Shown: positions 44,892 through 57,562, numbered from the stretch's first letter. The stretch is 64,000 bases of DNA from Blastocystis hominis (GCF_000151665.1 NW_013171860.1:365939-429938); one strand, 5' to 3'. A program made the numbers and translations. Notes: generated by a model not told the origin, from the sequence alone.

Positions 44892-46330
44892 CTAAATGGT
44901 AGCTCCTCCAACCTTCTTTGTCCAGTCTTCATACCAACTTAAAGCATATGGTAGAGGACTCCTATGTATACGCTTCATCAACTCCGGAATATCCTCCTAC
45001 AACTCATTTTGCAGTTTCTTGTTTACTCGTGTAAACTCCAAACCCGCGATTATTGTTTGCGGCAGTTCGCCTATGTTTATCTCGATCGCTTGACTACAAG
45101 ACGCATTGCTTGCATGAAACAGTTTGTCTTTTCCCAAATAGAAATGAGTATACTTCGATAGTATTTCTATGCGAAGCGTCGCCGCACTATCTGCCAATTT
45201 CTTGATGTCCAAACACGTAAATCCCTCGGTGGAATTCGCTAAGAATTCGAAGTCTTCCTCGTTCAGAACATGATTCACTTGCTCAAAGAACTTCTCTAGC
45301 AGCGTCAAACGAGCCGCTTTGTTAGGAAGTTTACAATACACACGCTTTGGGAATTGCGTAATAATACTTTGGGAGATATTCCATGGCTATTCTTTATTCG
45401 ATCGATTGGAAATGTACTGCAGTAGTCGATCCCAACACAAATACATCTTTGAACTTCTGCTCGACGACGCCCATTTCTTGTTGAAGCGTGTAGATAGTAT
45501 TCCTTATACAATCATTCAACAATGTGTTCTAAGTGAACATTCAATTTGAAAGTCAAATACATTGCCATGAAAATGCAAAGTCTCGATTTCGTCAATGAAA
45601 AGAATGGAAGGTTTCTTCTCGATGGCCAGCTCGAATGCTCTTTTGATGACTCTGTGAATGAGTGAATCAAAACTGTATTTACAAATTGGCGACTTTTGGG
45701 GAGCAAGAGAAAACATTGGATAATGACAGATATAGGAATGTGTAGTTCGTTTTCGAAGCAGCAGCCTTGACAATGAAGGACTTTCCTGTATTAGGGGGGC
45801 CAAAAAGAAGGATCCGATTTGAGATAACGGATCGATTAGGAAATAAGGCAGGTGGTAAGGCAGGTAGTATAATAGACCCTGCAAGGATGTCTTTTGCTAC
45901 ACTCAGACCAACTACATCTTCCCATAGTACAGCTGGCTTATCAGATACGATAAACTCATCTAATAATTCGGGGGATAATCTTAGTATCGTTTGGTACCTA
46001 TCTAGTTCATTTGTTTCTTCAGCTAATTGCTCTGTTAATAATCGCTACGGCATGAGCAATCACGTTCTATTTTTACCTTCAGTGTTTTTATACGATCCCT
46101 GTAATTCTTTAGTTTTAATGTTACAACTTTAATAACATAAGGATTAAGCTCATCTATGTTCATAGAGAGATACATTATCACACATTGTAAACCTTCTTCT
46201 AGTTCATTACAACCATCCACGTAATACTTGATGGCCATTTCATACAATCCTGGAGTTTATTTACACTGCAAAAACTACCATCATTATCATATTTTACTGC
46301 TTGTTCAATATGCTTTATTCCTTTCAGCAT
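44892..46330 (-). CDS. VPS4: VPS4-like AAA ATPase
   Basis: An N-terminal MIT-like region, MLKGIKHIEQAVKYDND plus (29-nt intron) LYEMAIKYYVDGCNELEEG, matches the ESCRT-III-binding MIT domain. Then come VLWEDVVG with AKDILAGSIILP, Walker A GPPNTGKSFIVKAAA, Walker B SILFIDEIETL, FVLGSTTAVHFQSIE, and FPKRVYCKLPNKAARL. After FLANSTEGFTCLDIKKLADS a 30-nt intron leads to LPYALSWYEDWTKKVGG, the VPS4 C-terminal helix. VPS4 disassembles ESCRT-III on endosomes. Oddly, where VPS4 proteins have the arginine-finger stretch IRRRFEKR, this one reads IITQFPKR, so the fingers appear lost. A spastin- or katanin-like assignment is less likely because of the MIT and C-terminal helix. Confidence 0.82.
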
Positions 46331-46988
46331 ACTAGAATTTGTTAAATAGATAAGAGTATGTCGTAATAATTATAACAATACTTTTGTTGTTCTTTGTGTT
46401 AATTTCTCTTCAATTAGACAAAATGGTATTATCACCATAAAGTTAGAATTGAAAATGGAATGAAAAGTGGAAGCAATCATGCTGCACAATGTGTCAAAGA
46501 GATCTCTTTGTTTTGGTAGGTGTAAAAAGGCATAGTATGACAATGGTCACAATAAAATTACGATCTGTGTTGAAGAAAAATTCATTTCTATTTTGATAAT
46601 AATTTCAGTTATTACCACAATATTATTCCACTAACTTCTGTTTTTCTTCTTGTTTATCAGTTGTGTGTCATAACGAGAACTTGTTTGAATAGTAACAACT
46701 CTAACAAACTGAACATAATACAGAACTTTGTCTAGATGTGTATGGTAAGTAAAACCTGTGACGAGTAAATTATTACAAAACGATAAAAATAAACATGTCA
46801 TTATTTTTAATTTTCACAGCACAGTGTTTTTATCGTTCGTATTTTTTAATCTTATTTGGATAAACAATACAATATAAATAACGATCCTCCATTCAAACAA
46901 TCATTATTCTTAAGAAATAGCAACATTCCTTCAAAGCATCTTTATTACTAAAACAAAAACTCCCATGTATGATCACGACTTCCATTCT
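46331..46988. other. Intergenic, no gene seen
   Basis: AT-rich, with no ORF of note. It lies between the start of the VPS4-like gene and the 3' end of the large MORN-LRR gene. Confidence 0.55.
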
Positions 46989-49900
46989 CAACTCTTCGTT
47001 TTCCTTATTTCAATTAGATTATCTAGAGCTGGAGACGCATCTACATTTCAATCCATATCCATTACGACTTGTGACCTCTTTATGAGTAACTTTCACGAAA
47101 GAGTTCGGCATATCAATATTATGTAGATTAGGAACATCTAAACAATACCCTTTCAATGCCTATCCTACTATCCACAAAAACAAGTTGACAATTTTCAAAG
47201 GTGTAGCCTTCCGAGTGAAGAAGAGTCAATATGGGGAGATCTACAATGGAACGATTTTCCTTTGATGATTTACTCATCAAAATAAGAAGGACAACTTCAC
47301 TCATGTTGCCAGCTAAAGCGTCACTTCCAAACTTTATGGAGTAAAGCATAGGCAGGTCTAAAAAACAACTATCAGATCCATCCATTATGCTCACTCTGAA
47401 ATACAATTCGCAAGCAATCGTGAAAGGTTCCCTTTCCAAATGTGAGCGTTCTGAGCTGGGGCAGATCTAAAGCTGATCCTTCATAATATAGCAAAACTTC
47501 GAAACACGCACGATCCATAACGAAAGTTCAGTGATTCATGTTCCGGCGATCCAATTTGAACAGACTCCAGAGAAGGTAAGTTCAGTAATTCAAACTCGCC
47601 TTGAAAATCGCTAAAACAAAATTCACCAATGACAATCGTTTTTAATAACTCACAGTTCATTATATGGAACGATTTCCTGGGGTCGTTTAGATGTGCAGTC
47701 TTTATATCCGGATCATTCCACATGTTTGCGTTCACTTTCGTAAACGAATTATTATCGATCTTGATCCTTTCCAGTGCATTCAAACCGTCTAATACGAAGA
47801 TCTTCACTGAGCAAAAGCAGTGTTCTCCGACCCAAATGCTTTTGAGTGAATCGACTTTCGATAGAGTAAAAGAAGGACATCCATAAAAGGCAAACTGGCC
47901 AAAGCATAGTTCCTGGAGACTGGGAAGCTCTGAAAATCAGCATCCAAAGAACAATTAAAATTAATGATTACCTTGAATCATGAAGGAAGTACCACAAAAG
48001 TTGAATGAAGGATTAGACATGTCCCCAAATCTGATGGATTGAAGCAAAGGGAGATTTCTCAATTCAAAATCACCTGCAAAATCGCAGAAGCAGAATATTC
48101 CAATTTCAATCGATTCGAGCAAATCACAATTCACAATGGAGAATGATTTTTGCTCATCAAATGATTGGGTCTGTGAAAAATCTATAGAATCTTCCCAACA
48201 ATATTTTTTCATTCCAGTGAACGACTCGGCACCGATTTTCAAACTCCTCAATTCAGGCATTCCTTCCAATCGAAATCGCTTCACCGATCCAAAGCTGTTT
48301 TCACCGATCACGAGAGACTGAAGACAAGCGAAACGAGAAAAGTCAAAATCTTGATAGTCCGCTTCATTGCAGCACCAGTCTGGAAGTTCGATCGAGGTCA
48401 CAAGACAATCCAACTCCTGAATCGTAGGGTTATAATAGAATTGCATAGGAACACACGACGAAAGTAGGGGATCAACGTCTATTGAAAAGAAAGGATGGAG
48501 GTTCACTTGTGATCGAGGAAGTAATATTGTACACGAAGGATACTGGCAGATCAACAGTTATCAAATGAGGAATATCTTTTGATTGAGTCATCAATCATGA
48601 AGAGCAAGTACCACATAATGTTACAATATGAGCATTCTCAAAGCTCTTTCCTTTCGATTGGATGCTGCGCAGATTTGGAAGATCTAGATGATTCAGCTAA
48701 TCACTATTTCTTTTTACTTTCCATCATGAGTTTTGTATACTCATCTTTTCTTGTTCCTTGAAGAGCTTTTTTCCCCAGATTGATTTCCACCAACGATGGC
48801 AAATCTATTCACATAATCTCATCTCCCCATTCTCACTGATAATTTGGATCTTGGAAGTACACATAAACGCACCATCACCCAGCTCGATTGTTTTGAGATT
48901 CGGCAGATCTAATCATTCAATCCTCAGAATCGTTCGAAACTACCTCGAATCAACAGTGAACATTGATAGAAATTATTGGAAAGAATGTCAATATCACCAA
49001 TTTGAATCGATTGCAATGAATTCAAGTTCTTCAATTCAAAATCGCCCGCATAATCAGTAAAACTAAATGCCCCTATTCGAATCGATTCCAGTGATTCACA
49101 ATTCAGGATTCGAAATGATTTCGAAGTGTCTCCCACCTCTTCCCTCATAGCAGCTGTCATACAGCAAAATAAGCCTGTTTTGTCAAATGTGAATGAATCA
49201 TCTCCAATTTCGAGAGTCTTCAAAGACTTCAGTCCATCAATGATAAATGTCCTCACAGAGGAAAAGCTGTCATTGCCAATTTTGAGAGATTTCAGATTAA
49301 TAAATCGAGAAAAGTCGAACTCAACATAAGATACATCGTTACAACACCAGTTCGGAAGGACAATCGTCGTGATCGTAGATTTTAAGGAATGAATGAATTG
49401 GTACGAATAGGATTGAGGAAATAAAACACTATGAACGTCTAGTTTTGATCCATGTAAATTTCAAAATACTTTTGACGGAGGGGAACAAAACCTTTTGGAA
49501 AGAGGATGGGAGATTAACATTGTTTTCTACTGGATCATCTCGTAGAGACATCGCTAATGTAATGAGTGGAAAACAAAATGTGGATAAAAGAAAAGAGCTT
49601 TGAATCATTGGAATATCTAATCAGCATCAATTCAATCCATCGATCCAAACTTTCCAAAACCAGAATACGAGGGTTCCAGAAACTAGAACTCGCAGAAGTG
49701 ATGTTTGAGAGTTTGGGAAGGTCTGCATTTCATTGGATTCTTCGTCTTTCTCCCTACTTCGCATTGTCAAAGAACAGGAAAACGAATTTCTTCCAGCCAG
49801 AGCAGAATTCCCAAGTTTGACGATTTGCAAGGACGGAAGATCTACAAATTGAATCACTTCACTCACACTCATTCCATACCTTCCATTACGATTGATAATG

Positions 49901-51890
49901 ACTCAGCGAATACGTAATCACCTAATGTAATAAACTGCAGTTTGGGAAGATCTACAAAAAAGAATAGCATTGTCTCCAAATTTACCATACCTTGAATGAT
50001 AAATGAACTGTAATAGAAACAGTTTGAGGGAAAGTCCATCTTGCCAATTTTCAAAGATTGTAATGATGGCAAGTTCTTCAATTCGAAGTCTCCAGCAAAG
50101 TCACTGAAGCAATATTCGCCAATGTCAATCGACTCCAATAAATCACAATTCAATATGTGGAATGATTTTGATTCATTATTTCCTTTACTATTCCTTGTTT
50201 CTGTGAACGAATTATGCGCGATTTTTAATGTTTTCAAATATCGTAACTTGTTGATGGTGAAATTTTGTACAAATCCAAAAGAAAAATGACCGATTTCCAA
50301 GGACTGCAAATAAGTAAATCGAGAGAAATCAAAGGTTGTATAGTTCCTATCGTTACATGACAATTTCGGGATGGTAATCGAGATAGCAGAGGATTCAATC
50401 GACTCGAGGAAATCAAGATAATACACCTTTGAAAATATCAATCCACTGACATCTAGGATCGTAAGCATTTTCTATGAGCGATTACTATGCACAGAAAAGT
50501 CTTTAATGAAACCAAAAGCATCATTCAGATTGCCAATTTGAATGTTCGGAATATCTAATAATCAATATCAACTACTAATTCTTCTTTCTAATGTCATTTT
50601 GGTAGGCTGTTCAAAACTGTGTCCGAGAGAAACGAAGAATGTTAAACTGGGCAGGTCTAAGTGTGAGAATATGAATAAAGTAAACTACTGCGTATGCTTA
50701 GTGAGCAGGATTTGTCTTCTTTTCCATGAAGAGCAGCATAGCCAATATTGATCTTTTCTAATGATGGAAGATCTAAAAAGCAATCTTCATTCTTGTATTG
50801 TCAATACCTTCGATGACTGTAGTTAAAGAATCGTGGAATGCTCGATCGCCGAGTATTATAGTCTTTAGTTTTGGAAGATCTATCCACTCAGCATTCAAAT
50901 CAATATTCAAGTACCACGAATGATACATGAGCAAAAAAAGAAATTGATCGAATCTCTTCCCACAGTTCCTATCTCCAAATTCTTTAGGGAAGGAAGGTTA
51001 CTCAACTCAAACTGGCCAGCAAAGTCATAAAAACTCTTTCGTGATATTTCTATTGTTTCTAATTGTTCACAATTCAGAACATGGAATGATTTCGAATCAT
51101 CAACATCGCCCCATTTCCTTTTCTTTGAGAAAGAATTCTTTCCTATTTTCAGGCTCTTCAGTCGGTTCAAGCCATCAATCTGGAATCTCTTCACTTCAAT
51201 GAAGCATTCATCTCCGATTTCGATTGATTCCAACTTTAGAAACAGCGATACATCCCAGTCTCTCAGTATACATTTGTTAAACAGCTTCATGTGCTTCAGA
51301 CCCACATTAAAATTACACCCGAATCCTTCATAATCTTCAACAATTGTGTCACTGTAAAACCAAACAGTATCCATCATCATACGAGATCTGCGATCATAGA
51401 CTTTTCCAGTACCAAAATAATGATTATCACACCAAAATCCTTCATATTCTAATACTCCATTATTGTGATAACTCCTTCCAAATCCAATACGTTTCCCGTT
51501 TATAATGATTCCTTTATAGATCAAAATGCCATCATCATCATACATCTCGCCAAATCCAAATGGAATTTTACTGCCTCTCAGCAACTGCCCCTCAAATCGA
51601 CTTCCATGCTCCAAATCGACAATTCCTTTTTCTAGCAATTCTAGCTCCCTATTTGCTTCATCGTCTCCAAATACTTTTAAGATTCTCTCCTCATTCAGTA
51701 AATAACCTTCATTCTCATACATTCCTTCATTCCATCTCAGTGCGGCACAAGTCTTGTTGCCTATTTCCACTAAAATCCATCCGTGTGGCTTCATTTCTTC
51801 ATTTACTTCTCCTTGAATATTTTCAATATTTGATAAGTCAGTGTTGTATTCATATGCAAATAAATTGATTAGCCCGAGAATGGCGTCCAT
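46989..51890 (-). CDS. Large MORN-LRR gene of repeated exon blocks (LRR gene 3)
   Basis: Exon 1 (51890 to about 50935) encodes MORN-like repeats (GFGEMYDDDGILIYKGIIIN, YEGFWCDNHYFGTGKVYD) and then BspA-type LRRs. About twenty further exons form four blocks with the same order: a long exon (CCND-x-DFSRF entry, KSFHILNC motif, FELxNLPSL, ending SSFIIRG), then short exons entering DLPNL, LPSL, LPNL (with HIVTL) and IPxL, and then a linker NV that opens the next block. Junctions checked at 50.5, 49.5 and 48.55 kb read through in frame across 28-38 nt introns, so this is one gene rather than several. The last exon reads SPALDNLIEIRKTKS, TGA at 46989. All junctions seen are phase 1. No membrane helix was found. 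Function unknown. Confidence 0.75.
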
Positions 51891-52124
51891 AGAGAAAAAG
51901 AATTGTTATGAGTTATGTCAGAAAGTGTTAGCTGAGATAACAATTGAGGTAAAACATGTGACTCCGCCTATACTTGTCGGGTGGGGTGTAATAAAAGAAA
52001 AGTAAGTACTTCTTGATCATGAGCACATTACTGTTAATTCGATATGATTCCTTATTTCAGAATTTATATTACTTCATGGAAATACGTAGCAGCTATTGAA
52101 ATTGTCCCTAAGTCTAATTTGTAA
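51880..52124 (+). CDS. Small protein overlapping the start of the MORN-LRR gene
   Basis: ATG at 51880 and a two-exon frame: MASIEKKNCYELCQKVLAEI, VKHVTPPILVGWGVIKEK, then across a 59-nt intron (GTAAGT to TTTCAG) IYITSWKYVAAIEIVPK and TAA. About 61 residues. Its first 11 bases overlap the start codon region of the minus-strand gene (ATG at 51890), so the two genes start head to head on the same DNA. The intron signals are good, but the size and overlap leave doubt. No family is recognised. Confidence 0.45.
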
Positions 52125-52232
52125 TGAATCCCTGCCCTATTTTGCCAAATTATGTCTGTTGTGATATCATTCTGTATCACAAAGCAGTACAGTACCAAGT
52201 ATTACCGGGCAAACATTCTTTCAACTATTTAC

Positions 52233-52240
52233 AACAAACA
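52233..52240 (-). promoter_or_regulatory. TGTTTGTT polyadenylation element of the TMEM62-like gene
   Basis: Exact minus-strand element just past an encoded TGA. Confidence 0.7.
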
Positions 52241-52247
52241 AACCATG

Positions 52248-54375
52248 TCACTTTTTGAAGAATACAAGAGGGATGAGTATCGAAGCTAATGGGAAGAGAA
52301 CCAGATTTGCAGAAAGGAAGCACACATGAAGAGGAAAGTTAAATTGCAGCAAAAGTAGTTGAATAAAGAACGTGGTGCACGCAATGCCACAAAGAATCCA
52401 CCGACTCCAACAATCTGTTCCTCTACTTCTTCTCTTGTCCATATCGTATCTAGTTCTATAAACGCTTTGCATGCAAAATAGCAGCATAGGAATAGCGATT
52501 CCCAGACATTCCACAGCTCCCCATATCAATAGTTCTGTCCAGAACGCATATTCGAAGCCATCCGTTGAGTCAAAAGAAAAAACACCCCAGGCAAATGCCA
52601 CAAACCAAACTCCGTCCATTCTTCCTACAAAATAAACACCAAAACAAAGTGAAAGGGCGAAAGAGATAAACAGATAGCGAAGAATTGAGAATGCTAAAAC
52701 ACGTTGAAGACGATATTGGATGGTTCGCAAATAATAAAACAATGATAATAAAGAAAATGAACGTGGGGAAGAAGGAATCCAAGAAAGAAGCTCATACGAT
52801 GAAGAGGGAAAACAGAACAACAAGATTCCCAAAAAGAGAACGAGGAGGAAAGCAGACATTCCTGGTTGAATCCATTTCATCCGAAGAAGATGATTCATGT
52901 GATGAGAGTGGAAGAGAGGCATCGCTGTAAAATCGAACGAAAACTCTTCAACAAAAGTGTGATTTCCGGACTCATTCTGATAAGAAAGAAGCAAACAGAA
53001 TCGATGAATCGACTGTGAGAGCGATCCAAAATTCACACTAAACCACAATTCATCTGATGATTCCGATTGTAACTGCTCAGCTTCACTTTTCATGCTAGCA
53101 ACGCTATCATCAACTAACAGCTGCGATGTGAGAATCACAGTTCCCTTCCTTGCAAACAGCTTCACCTTCACAATCGGGTGGCTTACTACAAATTCTCTCC
53201 ATTCTTGGAGTGTTCGATGCCCGTTCAGATTCGCTGGCTACATGTCAATCGTGTTGATTTTCACACACAGGAGGTTCCACGATCATCGCTACCAATCGGT
53301 TCTCAAAATCACACACATTCACGTCTTTCACCGCAATCCACCCTTCTCTCACCGAAAAGAGTCTCATTTTCCCGTTATAGGCAAGCGAAGGCAGCTCCAA
53401 ATCAACGACTCCCTCACGGGTCTGGTATTGAACATCAGCCCCATGTAGATGTCCACTTACATAAAGCGAAACTCCCACTTTCTTTAGAAGACTTGCTATG
53501 GTGTGAGAGTTCAGCAGAGCTAGAGGGAAGTGAGCGTATGCAATCGAGACTGAACAACTAAGCTTAATACCTATTGATAGAACGACTGCTTCTGAGAAAA
53601 AGAAGTCAGAATCGATGAGCGAAGACTGTGTGTGCCATATCCATACAAGTTAAGCCAGTAGGGAATATCTTAGACACTAACGAAACGAACTGAATTATAC
53701 GAGGACGATATGAAAAGTCAATTCCTAATAAGCAAACTGTTTGGTTCTCTTTCTTTACGGAGTCAAGACGGACGCGAGAAGACTTTCCCTGGGACGAGTG
53801 GTCGGCAATTCTACTTCCATCCACGGTGAAATCATGGTTTCCAGGTAGGTCAAACCACAGAGTTCGCGGAACGACCTGCTGCAACTTCCACACATTGTCA
53901 TATAACTCCCATTGTTGCTGTTGATCCCTTGAAATAAACTTCCACCAATATCCGAGGGTCATGTCTCCCGTAACGAGGACTGCATCCGGTTGCACAATAG
54001 CGAGCGCAGAGTCATTAAATATGCGTATGTTTTTATACCCAGGGGAGTGTTCATTCGGAACATGCAGATCCGTAACTTGGACGATTATTACAGAGCTTCC
54101 TGTTATTGTTAGTGCATAAACAAGTAACGGATACCATAACAAATGGGAATTAACATAATCACCACATAGGCAATAAGAAGAGTCAAGTTTGTTATCATAT
54201 GCGGACCTACAGTTATCGCCCACGAAGAAAAGCAAATAAAAACGAAAGGTGAAAAATGAACAGAGTTGTATAGATGTTCAATCTTCAACGCGATCCAGAG
54301 ACCAGAGTTTACCCAGCAATAAACACCCTCAGTCGACGTCTCGCTCCAGAAAATGGTGTGTTCAGCAAAAGTCAC
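52248..54375 (-). CDS. TMEM62-like metallophosphoesterase with C-terminal membrane helices
   Basis: The motifs of the metallophosphoesterase fold occur in order: VIIVQVTDLHV (D-x-H), VLVTGDMTLGYWW (GD), WFDLPGNHDF (GNHD), AYAHFPLALL, and SGHLHGADVQ (GHxH). A beta domain follows, then about six membrane helices (for example MSAFLLVLFLGILLFCF, FISFALSLCFGVYFV, ASILIPLVFF). This order is that of TMEM62. The N-terminus has a helix before the catalytic domain. Exon joins in the first 300 bases are unclear, so the start is approximate. The stop at 52248 is followed by TGTTTGTT at 52233-52240. Confidence 0.82.
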
Positions 54376-54585
54376 ATAAAGGGTTCGTGGAGGTGGTATC
54401 CGTTTGTCACATTCTATGTCGATGAGTGAGCAATTGAATGATGTTTAAATTAAAGTCAGAATGAAAAATATGGCCCCAAGACCCAATAATATAAGCGGGG
54501 AAAACGGGAATTTGGGTGATTTGGTTTCTTTGCCTTCCACAAGTCTTTTACCAATACTTATATCAGAATTAAGTGAATTGACAAG

Positions 54586-55152
54586 ATGGAACCAGTGTCT
54601 GATGATATTCAGAAAGCTCGTGAGGCTCTTAAGAACAGATTTGCAACTGCTGTAGGTTTTATGTGATGTTCTCGTAAGGGACTAGGGACGCGTCGGAAAG
54701 GGAATGGGAAGACGCACAAAGAAAGTGGTGCACAAAAAGAACGGCTCTGACGATGCCAAGCTGAGAATGAACCTGAACAAGGTTGGCTGCCGCCAGATCG
54801 GTGGTATTCAGGAGGTGAACTTCTTCCCCACCGAGGGAGAGATTTACCACTTCGAGAAGTGCGACTGTAAGGCTGTGTGTGGTTGTTTCACAACTAGGTT
54901 GGATTAGCCCCGAGACGAACACCACTGCTGTTTTCGGAACCCCTGAGAGAGCTCGTAGGTGGTTTGTGTAGTGGGTGAGGTTTAGCCATTACCAAGTACC
55001 TTCCTGGAATCTTCAACCAGCTTGGTTTGGCCGGTCTCATGAACAACCAGAACTTGTTCAAGGGTGCTGAGGAGAAGAAGGCTGAGGCCCAGGAGGAGGA
55101 GGATGTTCCTGAACTTGTGGAGAGCTTCGAAGAAGTCAGCAAGGAGGAATAA
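54586..55152 (+). CDS. BTF3: Nascent polypeptide-associated complex beta subunit
   Basis: Exons join across 34-, 31- and 31-nt introns. They read ALKNRFATA, GRVGKGMGRRTKKVVHKK (the ribosome-binding RRKxKKVVH motif of NAC beta), LRMNLNKVGCRQIGGIQEVN, EIYHFEKCDC, WISPETNTTAVFGTPERAPI, TKYLPGIFNQLGLAGLM, and an acidic end EEDVPELVESFEEVSKEE. This is the NAC domain in full order. NAC beta pairs with NAC alpha at the ribosome exit tunnel and controls targeting to the ER. It is short and highly conserved, and the encoded TAA lies at 55150-55152. Confidence 0.93.
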
Positions 55153-55232
55153 ACAGGATACCGGGTTTGTCATTCTGATATTGGAGTGTGATTGTTGAAA
55201 ACATTTTGAAACTATGAATCGGTTTGGTTTGG

Positions 55233-55850
55233 TTACTGAGACGAGAAGGGATAATCGATTTGGCAGTACTTGAGAAGCAGTACGGTTGTGTGTATCATGT
55301 CTCCGTTGGAGGAATTTACCAGCTGCGTACCTAAAGCAGACTACAATCACAGCAACAAGAGCAAAAAACCCACAAACACGACATTCTCTGATTTCATAGA
55401 GTTTATTACATTGTCCAACTTCAAAACGAGTTCTGAAAACGATATAGAACGATCCTGTGTTAGAGGATAGTTCGAATGCAGCGTCATCGGGAGATTTGCG
55501 TCTTAATCGTGACAAACAACTAATGACTCACCAATCTCCTGTTTTATTTCCTCAAAAGCAGACTCTGTGTGATCGATTAGCCGCTGTAAGTGATCAAAGA
55601 GTCTTTCCAGTTCCGCTCGCACTTGCTCTCGAGTTTCCATGGCGATTTCGGCAGAAGTGTCTACTCTTGATGGAAACAGCCTCTCTTTCGAATCGTTCTC
55701 ACTTGCAGGTGGGGTAGGGTCCCATTCTTGCAGCTTGGCTGCGAAATTGACACGTAGTCCATTCCACATCTTCACATCTTTCTGAATATCCGATAGTTTG
55801 TCGGCTACTTGCTTTCGAAACGATTCGGGTAGGTTTGAGGGATTGTGCAT
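55233..55850 (-). CDS. Unrecognised helical protein
   Basis: The first exon (55850 to about 55503) opens MHNPSNLPESFRKQVADKLS and includes AEIAMETREQVRAELERLFD and RLIDHTESAFEEIKQEI, long amphipathic helices. A 30-nt intron leads to DANLPMTLHSNYPL and FSELVLKLDNVINSMKSENV. A 39-nt intron would lead to SALGTQLVNSSNGD and YCQIDYPFSSQ, then TAA at 55233; if that intron is retained, the frame stops earlier at 55347 after a short hydrophobic stretch. CCGCGG lies in the 100-base gap to the divergent glutathione synthetase gene. No family is recognised. Confidence 0.5.
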
Positions 55851-55954
55851 GAACTATTTTTGATTCTTGTTTGCCCGAAAACCGCGGTAATTCCTTGTTT
55901 TACGAAAAGAATTCAGAATATCCTAACAGTCATTTCCTAACGCCGTAGTCGACT

Positions 55955-57550
55955 ATGAATACGGAAGAACTAAAAGAATCGGCCGTTTCCTATGCGCTAG
56001 CCAATGGTATTCTTCATGGAGAGATTCTGAATGGCAAACAATACCAAACGCATATGCCCATCTCTCTCTTTCCGTTTGTGGTATGTGATTGTGATGTGGT
56101 GAATGGTAGTTGCCGAAGAGTAGCTATGAGAACGGTTTGGTTCTGAACGCTCTATTTCATGAATTGTTGCTTCAAATCTGTAAAAATCCTGAGTGGTTAT
56201 TTGAGCAGCTAAAAGAGTGTGTGATGGAGATTGTTTTGTTAGCTATAGTATGTCCGATGACTACACTGCACATCTCGTGGATATCGCCAAGCGCGTCCTC
56301 CGCAGCCCCACCTACCAGCCCGTCATATGCGGTCTAATCCGCTCGGACTACATGATCGACGGCGAGACGAGCCAGATGCTTCAGATCGAGCTGAACACCA
56401 TTTCCTGCTCGTTCCCGGGCGTGGAAGAGAAACTCACCGCCATGCATCGCTTCCTTCTCTCCTCCCACCCCGAGTCGCTTCCGTCGATCGCCGAATTCCT
56501 TCACATTCCTCTCTCCGACATCCACTCCTTCATCCAATCCCCTTCCTTCAACCAAACGCTCCGCCGGACCGCCGCGAGCTTCGCCGCCGCCGTCGATTTT
56601 TACCGATCGCTCTAGTACGCTGAACCGGCCTCCAATCATACGCAGCCACCCCGACGAGGCGTGCTTTCTACTTGTTAGCCAGGAAAACGAGAACAACAAC
56701 TCGGACCAGTTCTGTATCACGCTCTTGCTGGAGGAGGTGTATCATGTCCGATGCATCTACCAAACACATACGCAGCTGATCGCGTCGATGACCGATACGG
56801 ACGGTGTACTGCGCGTCCATGGCCATGAAATCGCCGTAGTCTACTATCGTAGCGGATACACTCCATCGGACTACCCGACGCCTGCGCAGTGGGAAATTCG
56901 CGAGCGACTCGAAGCTGCTCGCTGCATTAAGGTTTTTTTTTTAAACATCACCGTGATGATGATTAGTGTCCCAACGTGCTGCTCCATCTGATTGGTTGCA
57001 AGAAAATCCAGCAGCAGCTGAGTCTCCCTGGGTTTATTGAACCGTTTTTTGACGATGTTGAGAAAGCGAAACGCCTTCGCTCCTGCTTCGTTCCGATGTT
57101 TCCCGCCAATTTGGTGGTCGAAGGGCAGCCCGAAGGACTCTTCCAGGAGGTGTGCAACAACCCCTTGGAGTGGGTGTTGAAGCCGCAGCGTGAAGGAGGC
57201 GGTTATAACGTTTGGGGAGATGACATTGTGAAGATGCTCAAGAAAGGAGATTTGTAGGGTATCAAAGAGTGTTCTGATGTGCAGAAATGAATTGAATTCG
57301 ATGATTCTGATGAAACGAATTTTCCCGAAGGCCAACGATGCTTTTCATGTAAGAGAGTCGGTGTGCTGCAAACGCTCTTCTTTGAACGAAATCGGATTCT
57401 ATTCGTCGTTGCTGTTCGATACGAGAGACAGCAGAATGATTCGGACCGATGATATTGGCATTCTGGTCCGAACGAAGAATGCAGAATCGTTTGAGGGAGG
57501 CGTGAGCGCTGGATACGCTGTAATGAACTCGCCGATCCTTTCGAGCCTTT
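55955..57550 (+). CDS. GSS: Glutathione synthetase, eukaryotic type
   Basis: Exons join across introns of 26-36 nt. Conserved stretches in order: MNTEELKESAVSYALANGI, ICGLIRSDYMIDGETSQMLQ, IELNTISCSF, AMHRFLLSS, HEIAVVYYRSGYTPSDY, LLHLIGCKKIQQQL, EWVLKPQREGGGYNVWGDDI (the ATP-binding glycine loop), MILMKRIFP, GILVRTKN and GGVSAGYAVMNSP. All match the eukaryotic ATP-grasp enzyme that joins gamma-glutamylcysteine and glycine. The frame has no stop at the expected end: after SSL it gives T (57550), GGTT, then TGTTTGTT, so TAA comes from the poly(A) tail. The unprocessed frame would add only a few residues before TGA. Confidence 0.95.
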
Positions 57551-57554
57551 GGTT

Positions 57555-57562
57555 TGTTTGTT
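57555..57562 (+). promoter_or_regulatory. TGTTTGTT polyadenylation element of the glutathione synthetase gene
   Basis: Four bases past the T at 57550, matching the spacing at the NOMO, TRAPPC1 and GTPase genes. Confidence 0.85.

Noticed and set aside
47000-50500. Several separate LRR genes
   Set aside because: Each apparent gap reads through in frame across 28-38 nt GT-AG introns, so one gene explains all pieces.
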